The notes beneath the pieces are model-generated. The model was not told the origin of the DNA and searched no databases. It saw only the letters and a program-made list of their open reading frames with translations. The position numbers were made by a program, and so were the translations under genes. 64,000 nucleotides of DNA from Neocallimastix lanati (nom. inval.) (lineage: Eukaryota > Neocallimastigomycota > Neocallimastigomycetes > Neocallimastigales > Neocallimastigaceae). The stretch is taken from positions 1,082,501-1,146,500 of the forward strand of contig JACVTC010000049.1 of NCBI GenBank assembly GCA_016946835.1. Reading direction: 5' to 3'. Below are positions 10,696 through 21,357 of the stretch, piece after piece. Numbering within the stretch: position 1 is the first letter of the stretch; each line of letters starts with the position of its first letter.

Positions 10696-11799
10696 TTTGA
10701 TGGATTTTATTAGACTGCTTTTCTTTTTTTTTTCTTTTTTCTTGTATTAACATAAATGATTGCATTACAAAAAAAAAAAAAAAAAAGGACATGTGTGGTG
10801 GATATAAATAACGGTTTTAATTAGATGTGAATGTTAAGGAAGTATTAAGTAAGTATCATTCTCTATAAAACAGTTATCAGGTTCTGATCTTTTTTTTTTT
10901 TTTTTGCTGTGATGATCAAGGTAATTTTAAAAACGTGGTTAATTTTTTGAAGGCTCAGAGATTCAAAGTGTATAGATAACTTTTTTCAAAGGAGACTATA
11001 AGTATTATGGTTCAAATAAATATATATTAATAAAGATTAAAAATAACTTTTTTTTTGAATATTGATTATAAACAAAATCATAACATTTTGTAATTCATAA
11101 TTTAAATATTTAAAAATGAAATAAAAATTAAAACATAATCATTAAAATAATTATATTTATGAGTATTTGTTATAATAAAGCTTTTTTTTTCTTTTAAATT
11201 GATTTTATTATAATCTTAACTGGTTTAAATATTTAAGTATTAAGAAAAATTATATATATATATATATATTAATTAAATTAAAATTTATTATAATTTATGA
11301 TTTAACATATTTTATTAAAATCATTTAAATAGAAATAAATATTTTAGTTTAAGAGAATGAATGAATGAATTAAGTTTTATTATATTTTAATAATTTGTTT
11401 AAATAAAACAAATTTTATATAAATTTATATAATATTTTATATATTAATATGGAAAAGAAAGAAAAAAGATAGAAAATATTTATAGAATAATTAATATAAT
11501 GAATAAACAATAATGGTAAGAACTTATCATATTTTTTTAAAATAACTTTTAATAAATTTTTTTAATTTTATTAAATTTTTTATTTATAAATATATTTATA
11601 TATATATATTATATATTATTTTTTTTTTAATATTTGTAATAATATAATTATAGTTTATTTCATTTTTATTTTCATAAATATAATTCATTTTTATGATTTA
11701 TATTTATAAATATTTTTAATTATTGTTATTATTATTTAATAATTACAGCTTTATATATATCTATAAAAAAGAAAGATTATTTACTTTAATATAATGATT
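10696..11799. other. A/T-rich sequence without recognisable genes
   Basis: Homopolymers (for example A17 near 10770 and T tracts near 10720 and 10890), a (TA)n run near 11255, and scattered short ORFs only. I see no conserved domain, RNA gene or element ends. Confidence 0.6.
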
Positions 11800-12494
11800 A
11801 TTTTTGTGATGTTTCAACTTTTTTTTATTTTTAATATATTCAACAAGTCCATAACAACCAGTAACAACAGCAACAAAAATATGAAAAAAATGCTAGTACA
11901 AAAAATATTATCCAATAAATTATTTCTGATTCATATCTATTTGTCTGATTTCCTTATAGATGTGGATTTATACATAATTTATCATCTCCACCTTTTCTAC
12001 TAGCATAATCTTTGTCTTTGTTACATTTTACCCATTAGATAAGGCCCAAACTGTTTTACTACTACAACTAAATAAAATAACATTATAAGAATAATTACCT
12101 GTACACATTGTAACTGGTGACTTTTCGTCAGCAATACAAGTACTATTGATATATTTATTGGAAAAACAATCATTATCTATAGTTCATTTATTTCTAGTAT
12201 CACAATTTGTACTATCTGGTTGACAATGTCAACAATATATTTCTTTGTAGTGTTTCCTTCAGGAAGTTCAATTATATCTTCATTGTCATTAGCACAAACT
12301 TCATTTTTACAATAGAATTTGAAAGAACATCATCAATCTTTATAAACATCATAATCACTATATTTTGGGTAATTACCGTCGTCAAAGCTTTTAACATTAA
12401 TAATTAAGATATATTTTTTATTCATAATAGTATCATGAATATTGTTAACTAAAAATAATAAAAGACAGACTAATAAAGTAATTTTATTGTTCAT
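11800..12494 (-). pseudogene. Decayed cysteine-rich secreted or membrane protein gene
   Basis: On the minus strand an ATG at 12494 opens MNNKITLLVCLLLFLVNNI, a clear signal peptide. Spliced across frames, the sequence then gives CSFKFYCKNEVC, CQPDSTNCDT, DNDCFSNKYINSTC, VTMCTGNYSY and KCNKDKDYASRKGGDDKLC. A hydrophobic segment follows (IIYWIIFFVLAFF) and then a Cys/Trp cluster, as in a single-pass membrane anchor. Lesions include a TGA after about 53 codons, two frameshifts, a second TGA and a TAA. From memory, anaerobic gut fungi carry large families with this C..SDxDC.S.KC.N..C spacing; that family link was not tested. The + strand ORFs at 11794 and 12207 are shadows of it. Confidence 0.65.
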
Positions 12495-12791
12495 TGTAGT
12501 ATTATCTTTATATTAAATTTTTATTTGTATATTTAAAATAATTATTTATTATTTTATATATTTTATATATTTTATAATAATATATATATATATTTTTTAA
12601 ATGTTTTATACGTAAAATAATGTAATACTTTAGAATTAGATTAAAACATTATATTATTTTACATATTTATAGTAATATAATTATTATAACTATTTTATTA
12701 TAATATTGAATGTTAATTTGACAGATTTTAGTTTTAATTTTAATATATATTATTAGTATAATCTTTCAATATATATACGTTCTTTTTAAAT

Positions 12792-12830
<39 letters not shown>

Positions 12831-13221
12831 TATCATTTAATTAATTATATTTTTTTTTCCAATTTTAATAAATATTATAATCTATATGGTAATAACAAAT
12901 GAATAAATGATACAGTTATTATCAACATAATGAAATGTTTTATTTAATAATAAAATAATATTATGAAAAGCACTTTTACATATTATTATCAAAATACATT
13001 TTTAATATTTATCCATTTTTTAGAAGTGGGTAAAAAGTAACACATAATTTTAATCAATATGGTTTAAAATTTATTGGAAAATTCTTTGAAATTTAATCTA
13101 ATTCATAATAGTTTTGGTTTAATGTAATTTTTATATTATAAAATATTATTTTACATGCAAAAAAAAAAAAATTATTTATAAAAATCATTGATAATATATA
13201 ATATAAAATTTATAATTGATC

Positions 13222-13253
<32 letters not shown>

Positions 13254-13504
13254 ATATATATATATATATAAATATCAAAAAAAAAAAAAAAGATGAAAAA
13301 ATTAATTATTAAAATATATAGAAGAAATAATAATATTTAACATATGATATTTATATTTATATTGATAATATATTATTTAAAAAATTTTTTTTTATATATC
13401 AATTATAAGAAAAGACTTTTTATAAATAATTTATCATTGTCAAAAAATAAATAAATAAATAAATATATAAATAAAAATTAAAAAAAAAAAAAAAAAAGAT
13501 AAAA
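12495..13504. other. A/T-rich intergenic sequence with homopolymers
   Basis: Contains T40-type and A25-type tracts (about 12799-12828 and 13223-13250), TA runs and no supported gene. It is upstream of both the pseudogene on its left and the coding fragment on its right. Confidence 0.6.
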
Positions 13505-13670
13505 ATGTCAGTAAACAGAGTTTACAAATACTTAAAATTCAAAAGTCACAGCTTCCTCTGTAACCAAGAAAGATATATTAGACACCCATCCAGATGATTA
13601 TTTGCTGTACACCATTATGGATGATTTTACGAGATACCATACTACTCCTCATAAAGTACAGATTGAATAA
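13505..13670 (+). pseudogene. Unrecognised coding fragment ending in the satellite
   Basis: An ATG at 13505 opens MSVNRVYKYLKFK. After a shift of one frame the sequence reads SSVTKKDILDTHPDDYLLY, then TIMDDFTRYHTTPHKVQIE and TAA at 13668-13670. It has balanced amino-acid content and higher G/C than its flanks, which suggests the end of a real gene. I do not recognise the protein. Its last codons (HKVQIE stop) are the same bases as the repeat unit of the satellite that follows. So either the satellite replaced the true end of the gene, or the satellite grew from it. Confidence 0.5.
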
Positions 13671-14300
13671 AATAAAATAAAATAAAATAAAATAAAATAA
13701 AATAAAATAAAATAAAATAAAATAAAATAAAATAAAATAAAATAAAATAAAATAAAATAAAATAAATAGTAGAAATATGAATATAAAGTACAGATTGAAT
13801 AAAATAAAATAAAATAAAATAAAATAAAATAAAATAAAATAAAATAAAATAAATAGTAGAAATATGAATATAAAGTACAGATTGAATAAAATAAAATAAA
13901 ATAAAATAAAATAAAATAAAATAAAATAAAATAAAATAAAATAAAATAAAATAAAATAAAATAAAATAAATAGTAGAATATGAATATAAAGTACAGATTG
14001 AATAAAATAAAATAAAATAAAATAAAATAAAATAAAATAAAATAAAATAAAATAAAATAAAATAAAATAAAATAAATAGTAGAAATATGAATATAAAGTA
14101 CAGATTAAATAAAATAAAATAAAATAAAATAAAATAAAATAAAATAAAATAAAATAAAATAAATAGTAGAAATATGAATATAAAGTACAGATTGAATAAA
14201 ATAAAATAAAATAAAATAAAATAAAATAAAATAAAGTAAAATAAATAGTAGAAATATAAATATAAAGTACAGATTGAATAAAATAAAATAAAATAAATAT
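13652..14300. repeat. AAAAT-rich satellite array, forward orientation
   Basis: Seven occurrences of AAAGTACAGATTGAAT (one has a G to A change), each followed by 5 to more than 20 copies of AAAAT and then TAGTAGAAATATGAATAT. Unit length varies from about 75 to 130 bp through AAAAT copy number. The same unit occurs in MULE 2 at 32160-33665 and, inverted, at 14605-15520. Confidence 0.95.
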
Positions 14301-14600
14301 CTAATATTTTTTTTTATTAAAGAATATTACAGATCAATGTTTTAGAAATGAAAATTTTTTATATTTTTATTATATTCAATTAATAATGAAATTTAATATA
14401 TAAAACGATATTATTGATTGTTAATAATCTCATTAATTATATATGATTTTTTTGCTTTCTAACATATATAATTAAATAAAACATTTTATTTTTAAAAATA
14501 AATTGTCTTTAATAATCTTTAATAAAAAATAATGATAAATATTTACTTTATTTTATTTTATATACTTGTACTTTTATATTATTACATTCAATATTTATTT
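14301..14600. mobile_element. MULE-family internal segment between the two satellite arrays
   Basis: About 290 bp (AAAGAATATTACAGATCAATG... to ...TTGTACTTTTATATTATTACA) closely match 33670-33960 in MULE 2. This shows that the arrays and spacer belong to the transposon family. Confidence 0.8.
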
Positions 14601-14604
14601 TATT

Positions 14605-15520
14605 TTATTTTATTATATTCAATCTGTACTTTATATTTATATTCTACTATTTATTTTATTTTATTCAATCTGTACTTTATATTTATATTTTACTATTTAT
14701 TTTATTTTATTCAATCTGTACTTTATATTTATATTCTACTATTTATTTTATTTTATTCAATCTGTACTTTATATTTATATTCTACTATTTATTTTATTTT
14801 ATTCAATCTGTACTTTATATTTATATTCTACTATTTATTTTATTTTATTCAATCTGTACTTTATATTTATATTCTACTATTTATTTTATTTTATTCAATC
14901 TGTACTTTATATTTATATTCTACTATTTATTTTATTTTATTCAATCTGTACTTTATATTTATAATTTATATTCTACTATTTATTTTTTTATTTATTTTAT
15001 TTATTTATTTTATTTTATTTTATTTTATTTTATTTTATTTTATTTTATTTTATTTTATTTTATTTTATTTTATTTTATTTTATTTTATTTTATTTTATTT
15101 TATTTTATTTTATTTTATTTTATTTTATTTTATTTTATTTTATTTTATTTTATTTTATTTTATTCAATCTGTACTTTATATTCATATTCTACTATTTATT
15201 TTATTTTATTTTATTTTATTTTATTTTATTTTTTATTTTATTTTATTTTATTTTATTTTATTTTATTTTATTTTATTCAATCTGTACTTTATATTCATAT
15301 TCTACTATTTATTTTATTTTATTTTATTTTATTCAATCTGTACTTTATATTTAATATTCTACTATTTATTTTATTTTATTTTATTTTATTCAATCTGTAC
15401 TTTATATTTAATATTCTACTATTTATTTTATTTTATTTTATTTTATTTTATTTTATTTTATTTTATTTTATTTTAATTTATTTTATTTTATTTTAATTTA
15501 TTTTATTTTATTTTACTTGT
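14605..15520. repeat. Satellite array, inverted orientation
   Basis: Reverse-complement copies of the unit (ATTCAATCTGTACTTTATAT, then ATTCTACTATTTATTTTATT), with a central run of TTTTA repeats (about 15001-15163). Its 314-aa and 132-aa ORFs are translated repeat and are not genes. With the array at 13652-14300 it forms a large imperfect inverted repeat around about 300 bp. Confidence 0.95.
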
Positions 15521-15681
15521 ATTTACTATTGCATTACTATTGCATTCTTTATTTATTTATTTTTTTTTTTTTACAAATAATTGAAAAACTAATTTTTCAA
15601 AATTAGTATTTAGAATAATATTAGATAATTAATATAATAATTTTAATTATATAATTAAAAAATATTTATAAAAATATAGAA

Positions 15682-16702
15682 ATGGAAAAAAATCTTATTA
15701 TTGATATAAGTGAGTCTAACAAAGGAAAGAAATAAATTATTATTAATAAAAGATATAAATTTAATATTTCATATATAAGAAAAGATAATTCAAAAGTTTA
15801 TGTACAGAAATAAATGTAAATCTTTTATTATTTTAAATGATAAGAAAGAAATCTAAAAATATGATAGTTCACATAATCATCCTGAAAAAAAATACGATGT
15901 ATCTCTATCTATAATGAAACATAAAATTAAAGATACAATTGAAAAAAGTTCAATTGTATAAAAATAAAACCCCTATATAATAAAATTTTTAAAGAAATGA
16001 GATTTATATGTCCAGAATATAATTCAATTAAATCCTAAATATCAAGAAATTTAAATAAAAACTACCATCCAATGTAACAACATTTACTGAAATTCCTAAT
16101 GAATCTAAATATTATAAAACAAAGTGAGGTGAAAATTTTATGATATTCAAAAAATATTAATTTAATAATTTTTCAATCTCCTTTTCAAGTAAAATTATTT
16201 AGGGTATATAATGATGATATATTTGTTGATGGTTCATTTTTTATTGCCCTTAAATTTAGTTATCAAATATTTATTATAAGAACTTACACTAAAGAATTAG
16301 ATAGTTTTTACACTACTTCTTTTGCAACATTACAAAATAAAGAACAAGAAACATATAAAATATTTAAAAAATTAAAAAAAAAAATGCTAATACATGTAAC
16401 AATAATATTTTAATTGCAGAATCAATAATTATTTAAATAATTTATTTCCAACAATACCATCTTATTATGAATTAATAGATAAATTAAATAAACTTGAACA
16501 TTTACCATATTATGATTATCAAAGAAAAATAAGAGGAATTTGGAAAATAAAAAAAAGACCAATAAATAAAGCTAATAAAATCAGTGTCTTAATTGAACGC
16601 TACAAAAATATTGAAACCAAGTTAATTGATACTAAATGTGATAGAAATAATACTATTAATTTGTGGTTTGATTGTTTAACTAATTTAAATAATATAATAT
16701 AA
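15682..16702 (+). pseudogene. MULE transposase pseudogene
   Basis: An ATG at 15682 opens MEKNLIIDISESNKGKK, which is then broken by stops and frameshifts. It lines up throughout with the better copy at 34126-35544. The DGSFFIALKFSYQ block keeps the first catalytic Asp. About 390 bp holding the second Asp are deleted near 16423, where the equivalents of 34875 and 35256 are joined. The C-terminal part (ELIDKLNKLEHLPYYDYQRK to the end) is readable again. Confidence 0.8.
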
Positions 16703-17145
16703 ATATTATTTTATAATAAATAATTAAAAAATGAAGAATAACCAAACGAAATAATCAGAATTCTGTCATTCAAAAATTTAATTTATAAAGCTTATTAAAT
16801 TTATACAGTTTAAATAAATATTCAAATACGTCTCTATAATTAATAATTTTATCATTATAATTATTATTTTTTTAATAACATTTAAATAAAAGAATTATTA
16901 TTAATAATATTTATATTTTTAATAACATTTATATTTTTATATAATTTTTTTATTAATAACATTTAAATAAAAGAATTAAAATCATAAAGTCTAACCATTA
17001 TATGATTTATTTAATTATTCACTTAATAATTAATTTAAAATTTGAAATAGCAAATAATACAATAAAATAATATTATGTAGCATAAAATATCTATAGCCAC
17101 AAATTTTTATATATCACGTGAAAATTGGCGTAATGCAACCTCCCC
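16703..17145. mobile_element. 3' subterminal region and right end of MULE 1
   Basis: ATTATTATTAATAACATTTATATTTTTAATAACATTT-type repeats, then TATATATCACGTGAAAATTGGCG and the terminal AACCTCCCC. It corresponds to 35545-36310 of MULE 2. Confidence 0.75.
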
Positions 17146-18220
17146 AAAAAAATAATAACAAATAAATTAAATTATTTAAATTATCCATAAATTTTAATAA
17201 CTTTATGATATTAACAACTCAAAGTTCGAGGCACTTTTGTTGAGATTACATTGATTAAAGTATTATTTATTTATTTATTTATTTAATTTCATTATTAAGA
17301 TTACATATATTTATTTAAGTAAAATAATTATACTTTTACTACACATTTAAAATTTTTAAATTATCTAACAACTTTCTTACACACTTATTTACTTACTTAC
17401 ACTTCTTTTAATTCAGAGAAATGCTTTATTTTTATGTTATTTATTAATAATTAACTATTTAATTAGTTGTTCTTGTGAATAAAATAAACTATTGAATGTT
17501 TAAAGTATTATAAATATTAATAATTATTATTTAAGGAAATATTTAATTACTATATAAATATAAATTTAAAATAATAAGAATATAATTAAAACATTGATTT
17601 ATGCAATAAAATTTATTATTTATAATAAATATAATTAATATATAGAAATCAAGCCACATATTCAAAATATTTTAAAATCATTAGATTTAATACGATTTAT
17701 GACATTAATTTATGTTTGAACAATAAAAACTATTTTATATTAAGGTTTGAATATTTCATTTTATATTATTTGTAACACCAAATAAATCATTCATTATTTA
17801 ATTGGTGTTACAAAGGATTAAAATTATAATTTATTTGTTAGAATCGAATTTTCTTTTAAAAATAATATTGTTTAATTTGAAAATTTTATTGGTTAGACAT
17901 CTGTAAAGAAAAATATTAATATATGGTATTCTAAAATTTTATTAATTATTAATTTGAAAAGATTTCAAATATTAATATATAATAAATATAGCATAGCATA
18001 TGATTATAGATTAATTTTAAGGAGAAAAAATATAAAAGTAATGGAAATTTGCAAAATTTATTGTTTTTTGAAAAATTTGTAATAAACAAATAACGAAACT
18101 AAATAAACAAATAACAAAACCGAATAAATAATTAACAAAAACAAATAACAAAATCAAATAAAAGTATTATTTTAATATTTATAAACTTTATATAACAAAT
18201 TAAAAACAAAAAACTTTAAA
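17146..18220. other. Non-coding region upstream of the 351-aa gene
   Basis: A/T-rich, no ORF of note. A 13-bp perfect inverted repeat (TTTGTAACACCAA at 17769-17781 and TTGGTGTTACAAA at 17802-17814) lies about 410 bp before the gene. A TATA-like ACTTTATATAACA lies about 30 bp before the ATG. Promoter function is inferred only. Confidence 0.5.
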
Positions 18221-19276
18221 ATGGAAACTAATTGCAACTATCAATATCAAATGCCAATGCCAGCAGCTCAAACTGAAACTGTATATCCATCTACTCCAGC
18301 TGCTCCAATAAATCCACCTCCAGTATATACAGCTATGCCAAAAATGCCAGAAATAATATCTGAAAAAAAGAATGTCAAAAATCAAGAAGAAGAAATTAAA
18401 GAAGCTATTGAAGTTATCGACGAAGCTATTTTTCATTTAGATAATGCTATACGTAAAATTAGTAGTGCCTCAAATTGGGGTTTTTATGATGCATTTTTTG
18501 AAGGAGGATGTATTTCATCTTTGGTTAAGCGTGATAGAATGGATGAAGCCAACCGTGAAATGTCCTTAGCCAATGAATGTGTAAAAAAACTTAAAGAAGA
18601 ATTAAAGGATATTGAAAATCTTGAAGCTGTAGAAGTCAGTGAACTCTTGTCCTTTATGGATATCTTCTTTGATAATATATTTTCTGATATTATGGTCCAA
18701 AATAAAATTGCAGAAGTTGAACGTAAATGTAAGAAAGCTCGCCGTCAGTTAGAAACCTTAAAAAAGGATCTCAAAAAACGTTTAGAACCAAAGACCATTT
18801 CAGATACGGAATGCGAAAAGAAAATGGGAATGGATGAAGAAGAAGATATCAAAAAAGCTTTTGATGCTTCCAACAGCGCTATTGAAATACTTAAAAAAAG
18901 TATTCCTAAATTTAACAAAGCCATTGATAGTACTAGTGATGATATATGTATGTACTTTTTTGGATGCCTTGGTTTTATGCTCGTTGAGAATAAAGTCAAT
19001 GCTCTTAAATCACAGTTGAGAGCTTCTAAACAAGCTTTAGATAATCTTAATAAATGTCTTAAGTTAGTTAATATTGACATTTCCAACAGATCCGAATATT
19101 TAAAGTTCATCGAAGAGTCAGAAGATATTCTTTCCTGTGATAATACTTCTTTCGATAGACAAGCCTGTAACGTGTTCAGAGATGCAAAGAAAAGTTGTAT
19201 AAAATCTATTAGTGAAATTGAATCTATCAGAAATGAACTAAAAGATATGTTAGTAAAAAAAAATATTAAATATTAA
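18221..19276 (+). CDS. Helical protein with two copies of a bacterial-like domain
   Basis: This 351-aa ORF has higher G/C and more even codon use than anything around it, and it is the only intact non-transposon gene here. Residues 1-46 are rich in Pro, Ala, Met and Tyr with no signal peptide. Residues 57-188 form a helical domain with SSASNWGFYDAFFEGGCISSL (81-101), KRDRMDEAN (103-111) and MDIFFDNIFSDIMVQNKI (146-163). Residues 207-345 repeat the plan in weaker form (IKKAFDASNSAIEILKKSIP; FFGCLGFMLVENKVNALK; FDRQACNVFRDAKKSC), an internal duplication. I recall W-G-x-x-D...GGG...K...M-x-x-A...FFDxxFxDxxVQ patterns in uncharacterised bacterial proteins. Gut fungi often acquire bacterial genes, so transfer is plausible but untested. 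No enzyme motif or transmembrane segment is visible; cytosolic location is likely. Function unknown. Confidence 0.85.
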   Translation: METNCNYQYQMPMPAAQTETVYPSTPAAPINPPPVYTAMPKMPEIISEKKNVKNQEEEIKEAIEVIDEAIFHLDNAIRKISSASNWGFYDAFFEGGCISSLVKRDRMDEANREMSLANECVKKLKEELKDIENLEAVEVSELLSFMDIFFDNIFSDIMVQNKIAEVERKCKKARRQLETLKKDLKKRLEPKTISDTECEKKMGMDEEEDIKKAFDASNSAIEILKKSIPKFNKAIDSTSDDICMYFFGCLGFMLVENKVNALKSQLRASKQALDNLNKCLKLVNIDISNRSEYLKFIEESEDILSCDNTSFDRQACNVFRDAKKSCIKSISEIESIRNELKDMLVKKNIKY

Positions 19277-19389
19277 GAACAATATCTTATTATTTGATTA
19301 ATAAAATATTGAAAAAAAAAAGAAGTAATAATATAATAAAAAATATAATATTTAAAAAAAATAAAAAATAAAAATGAATAATTATTTTA

Positions 19390-19540
19390 AAAAAAAGTTT
19401 ACAATCTATTAGTGAAATTTAATCTATCAGAAATGAACTAAAAGATATGTAAGTAAAAAAAAGATATTAAATATTAAAAACAATATTTTATTAATAAATC
19501 AATAAAATATTGTAAAAAAAAAGTAATAAAATAAAATGAA
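19390..19540 (+). pseudogene. Decayed duplicate of the 3' end of the 351-aa gene
   Basis: The stretch ATCTATTAGTGAAATT.AATCTATCAGAAATGAACTAAAAGATATG and the following 3' UTR repeat bases 19205-19330 nearly exactly. In-frame TAA codons have arisen (GAA to TAA, TTA to TAA). It is a local tandem duplication of the last about 24 codons and the 3' UTR. Confidence 0.85.
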
Positions 19541-19594
19541 AATTATAATTATATATAAAAAAAATAAAAAAAAAAAAAAAAATAAAATAAAAAA

Positions 19595-19745
19595 ATAATA
19601 ATTATTTAAAAAAAAAAATAATATATTTTTTTTTTAATTATTTTAAATTATTTAAAATAAAAAAAAATAATTATTTAAAAAAAAAAATAATATATTTTTT
19701 TTTTAATTATTTTAAATTATTTAAAATAAAAAATAATAATTATTT
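19595..19745. repeat. Tandem repeat of a 67-bp A/T unit
   Basis: AATAATTATTTAAAAAAAAA followed by a T tract and AATTATTTTAAATTATTTAA occurs twice in full and then starts again. The rest of 19540-20119 is homopolymer-rich, with no gene seen. Confidence 0.8.
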
Positions 19746-20119
19746 AAAAAAAAAAAAACAAAAAAAATTATTCTTAATAATAATTTTTAATTGTAGTGAA
19801 TATAATAGAAAATGATTTAAATTTGAAATATTTTATTTATTTTTTTTTCTTATTTTTAATATTAAATTTAATTATTGATGAATTTTTATTTTTGACATAA
19901 TATGTAAATAATAATTGCATTTTTTTTCCAATAAAAATATTTTGTTAAAAATAATTAAACAAAAGGAAAATAATACAACAATTTTTTATTGTTTTTATTT
20001 TCTAGTTTTCAGTATTGATGTTTTGAAAGTAATTTTTTTTCTTTCTTTCTTTTATTTTAAAAAAATTTAAATGAATAATGACAATTAATGTCATAAACCA
20101 TAAATATAAATATAAATAT

Positions 20120-20781
20120 TGTTGAAGAGAGCGTAAGTTCATACATATTTTCCAAATGTCACTTTTTATTTAACAATTACGAGAATATTTCTTCTATTTC
20201 TTTAAAACTAATATATTATAAAATCTTACCACTAAAAAAGGAATGTTCCTTCTTGGTGGAACTTAATGAGCTACATATTTATAGAAATGAACAAAATCTC
20301 TTAGAAGAACTTTTATATAGTCCTCCTCTTGAGTCTTCTGCTCCATATATATAGGTTTAGCGAAATTCCTTACTAAATCGATGCCTATCATTAGTAGTTC
20401 TTTGGAGCTACTTTTTGAAGGTTTAATAAGACATCTATTATTACCAAGAGCGTCGACGTCGTACTGATAAGGTCATATTCCTTACACAGGGTCTGAAACT
20501 GTGAGTAACGGTTTAGACTCATGGGAGAGTTTAGTGGCTACCACATTAAATACATGTTTTAATATTAACTATATAAAAGAGGCTTATAAAAAAAAATTTT
20601 TTTTAAAACTATATTCATAAACTATAATAAACTATATATTAATATTAATATAATATATCCCATTTATTTATAATAAACTATTTAATATTTAAAATTATAA
20701 TAAAAGTTGTAATAAAATAAAAATATTAATTAAATAAAATGTTAATTAAATTTATAAACTAAAAATACTAATTTTCTAACA
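20120..20781 (-). mobile_element. 3' LTR of a minus-strand gag-only copia-type element (family K)
   Basis: On + it begins TGTTGAAGAG and ends TTCTAACA, giving inverted termini. Read on the minus strand it starts right after the polypurine tract at 20782-20794 and holds two TATATAAAAG TATA-like boxes (near 20315 and 20570). It is 662 bp. No second copy was found on the right side of the element. Confidence 0.7.
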
Positions 20782-20794
20782 TTCCCCCCTAAAC
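20782..20794 (-). promoter_or_regulatory. Polypurine tract
   Basis: Minus-strand TTTAGGGGGGAA directly precedes TGTTAGAAAATTAG of the 3' LTR, as expected for plus-strand priming. Confidence 0.75.
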
Positions 20795-20877
20795 AAAGTA
20801 TTGTAAAAATCTTTGTTTACTAAGAAAAATTTCTATTTTTTAATATTTTTATATCTTTACTAATTTGCTAATAATTC

Positions 20878-21357
20878 TTACTTATCTGTAGTAGTACAAC
20901 CTAAATTTTTCTCAGCTAACGAATCAGATTTAAATTCAAATGTATGTACATTAGAATTAAATTTCAAATTTTGCTCGTTCGTATTAATTTTTGGTTTTTG
21001 ATCATTTTTTGACAAATTTTTATTATTAAAAAATTTTTTTTCTGAAAAAACATTTTTCATCATATATTTATAATTTTCACCAGTTTTTTCGCCTAGACTA
21101 TTTTTGTTCACATTTTTATCAGTTTCATTTCCTAGATTATCCTAATTAACATTTAGATATTGAGTAATTATTTTCATATATTTTTGATAATTTTCATAAT
21201 ATGTATTATCAAAACTCATAATTTGTAAATATTCTTTAATAATTTTCTGGATGTTATTGTTCTTTTTGTCGATTTCATTCAAACATTTCAATAATTTGTT
21301 CAATTTACAATTTGTTTTGTTGATTTTATCTTGAAATGATTCAATTATATATTTATC
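20878..21357 (-). pseudogene. Frameshifted C-terminal extension of the copia-type Gag
   Basis: Minus-strand reading one frame away from the Gag ORF continues as NENEYSVTIDKYIIESFQDK, then KLNKLLKCLNEIDKKNNNI, through a TAG at about 21143 into a 77-aa Lys/Asn-rich frame ending at 20878. The shift falls at an A6 run (CCAAAAAATG), so it may be an indel or a ribosomal slip. The first part looks like a coiled coil. No pol motif is present. Confidence 0.5.

Larger units (their letters stand above)
13652..17145 (+). mobile_element. Degenerate Mutator-like element (MULE 1), 5' end missing
   Basis: It shares the satellite, spacer, transposase and 3' terminus with MULE 2. Its right end (TTGGCGTAATGCAACCTCCCC at 17125-17145) matches the right terminal repeat of MULE 2. 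No left terminal repeat could be found before the satellite, so the left end is lost or rearranged into the coding fragment at 13505. Confidence 0.75.

Noticed and set aside
14532-15476. 314-aa and 132-aa ORFs rich in Phe, Tyr, Leu and Ile, looking like membrane proteins
   Set aside because: They translate the inverted AAAAT-type satellite; the repeat keeps all frames open. The same holds for 31959-32477 and 32114-32431.
18745-19110. Minus-strand 121-aa ORF within the 351-aa gene
   Set aside because: Fully antisense to a frame with clear domain duplication; no motif of its own.
20120-20560. Coding fragment on + (LVELNELHIYRNEQNLLEEL) in the GC-richer part
   Set aside because: Short, no family recognised, and the stretch is better explained as an LTR with TATATAAAAG boxes, inverted ends and an adjacent polypurine tract on the minus strand.
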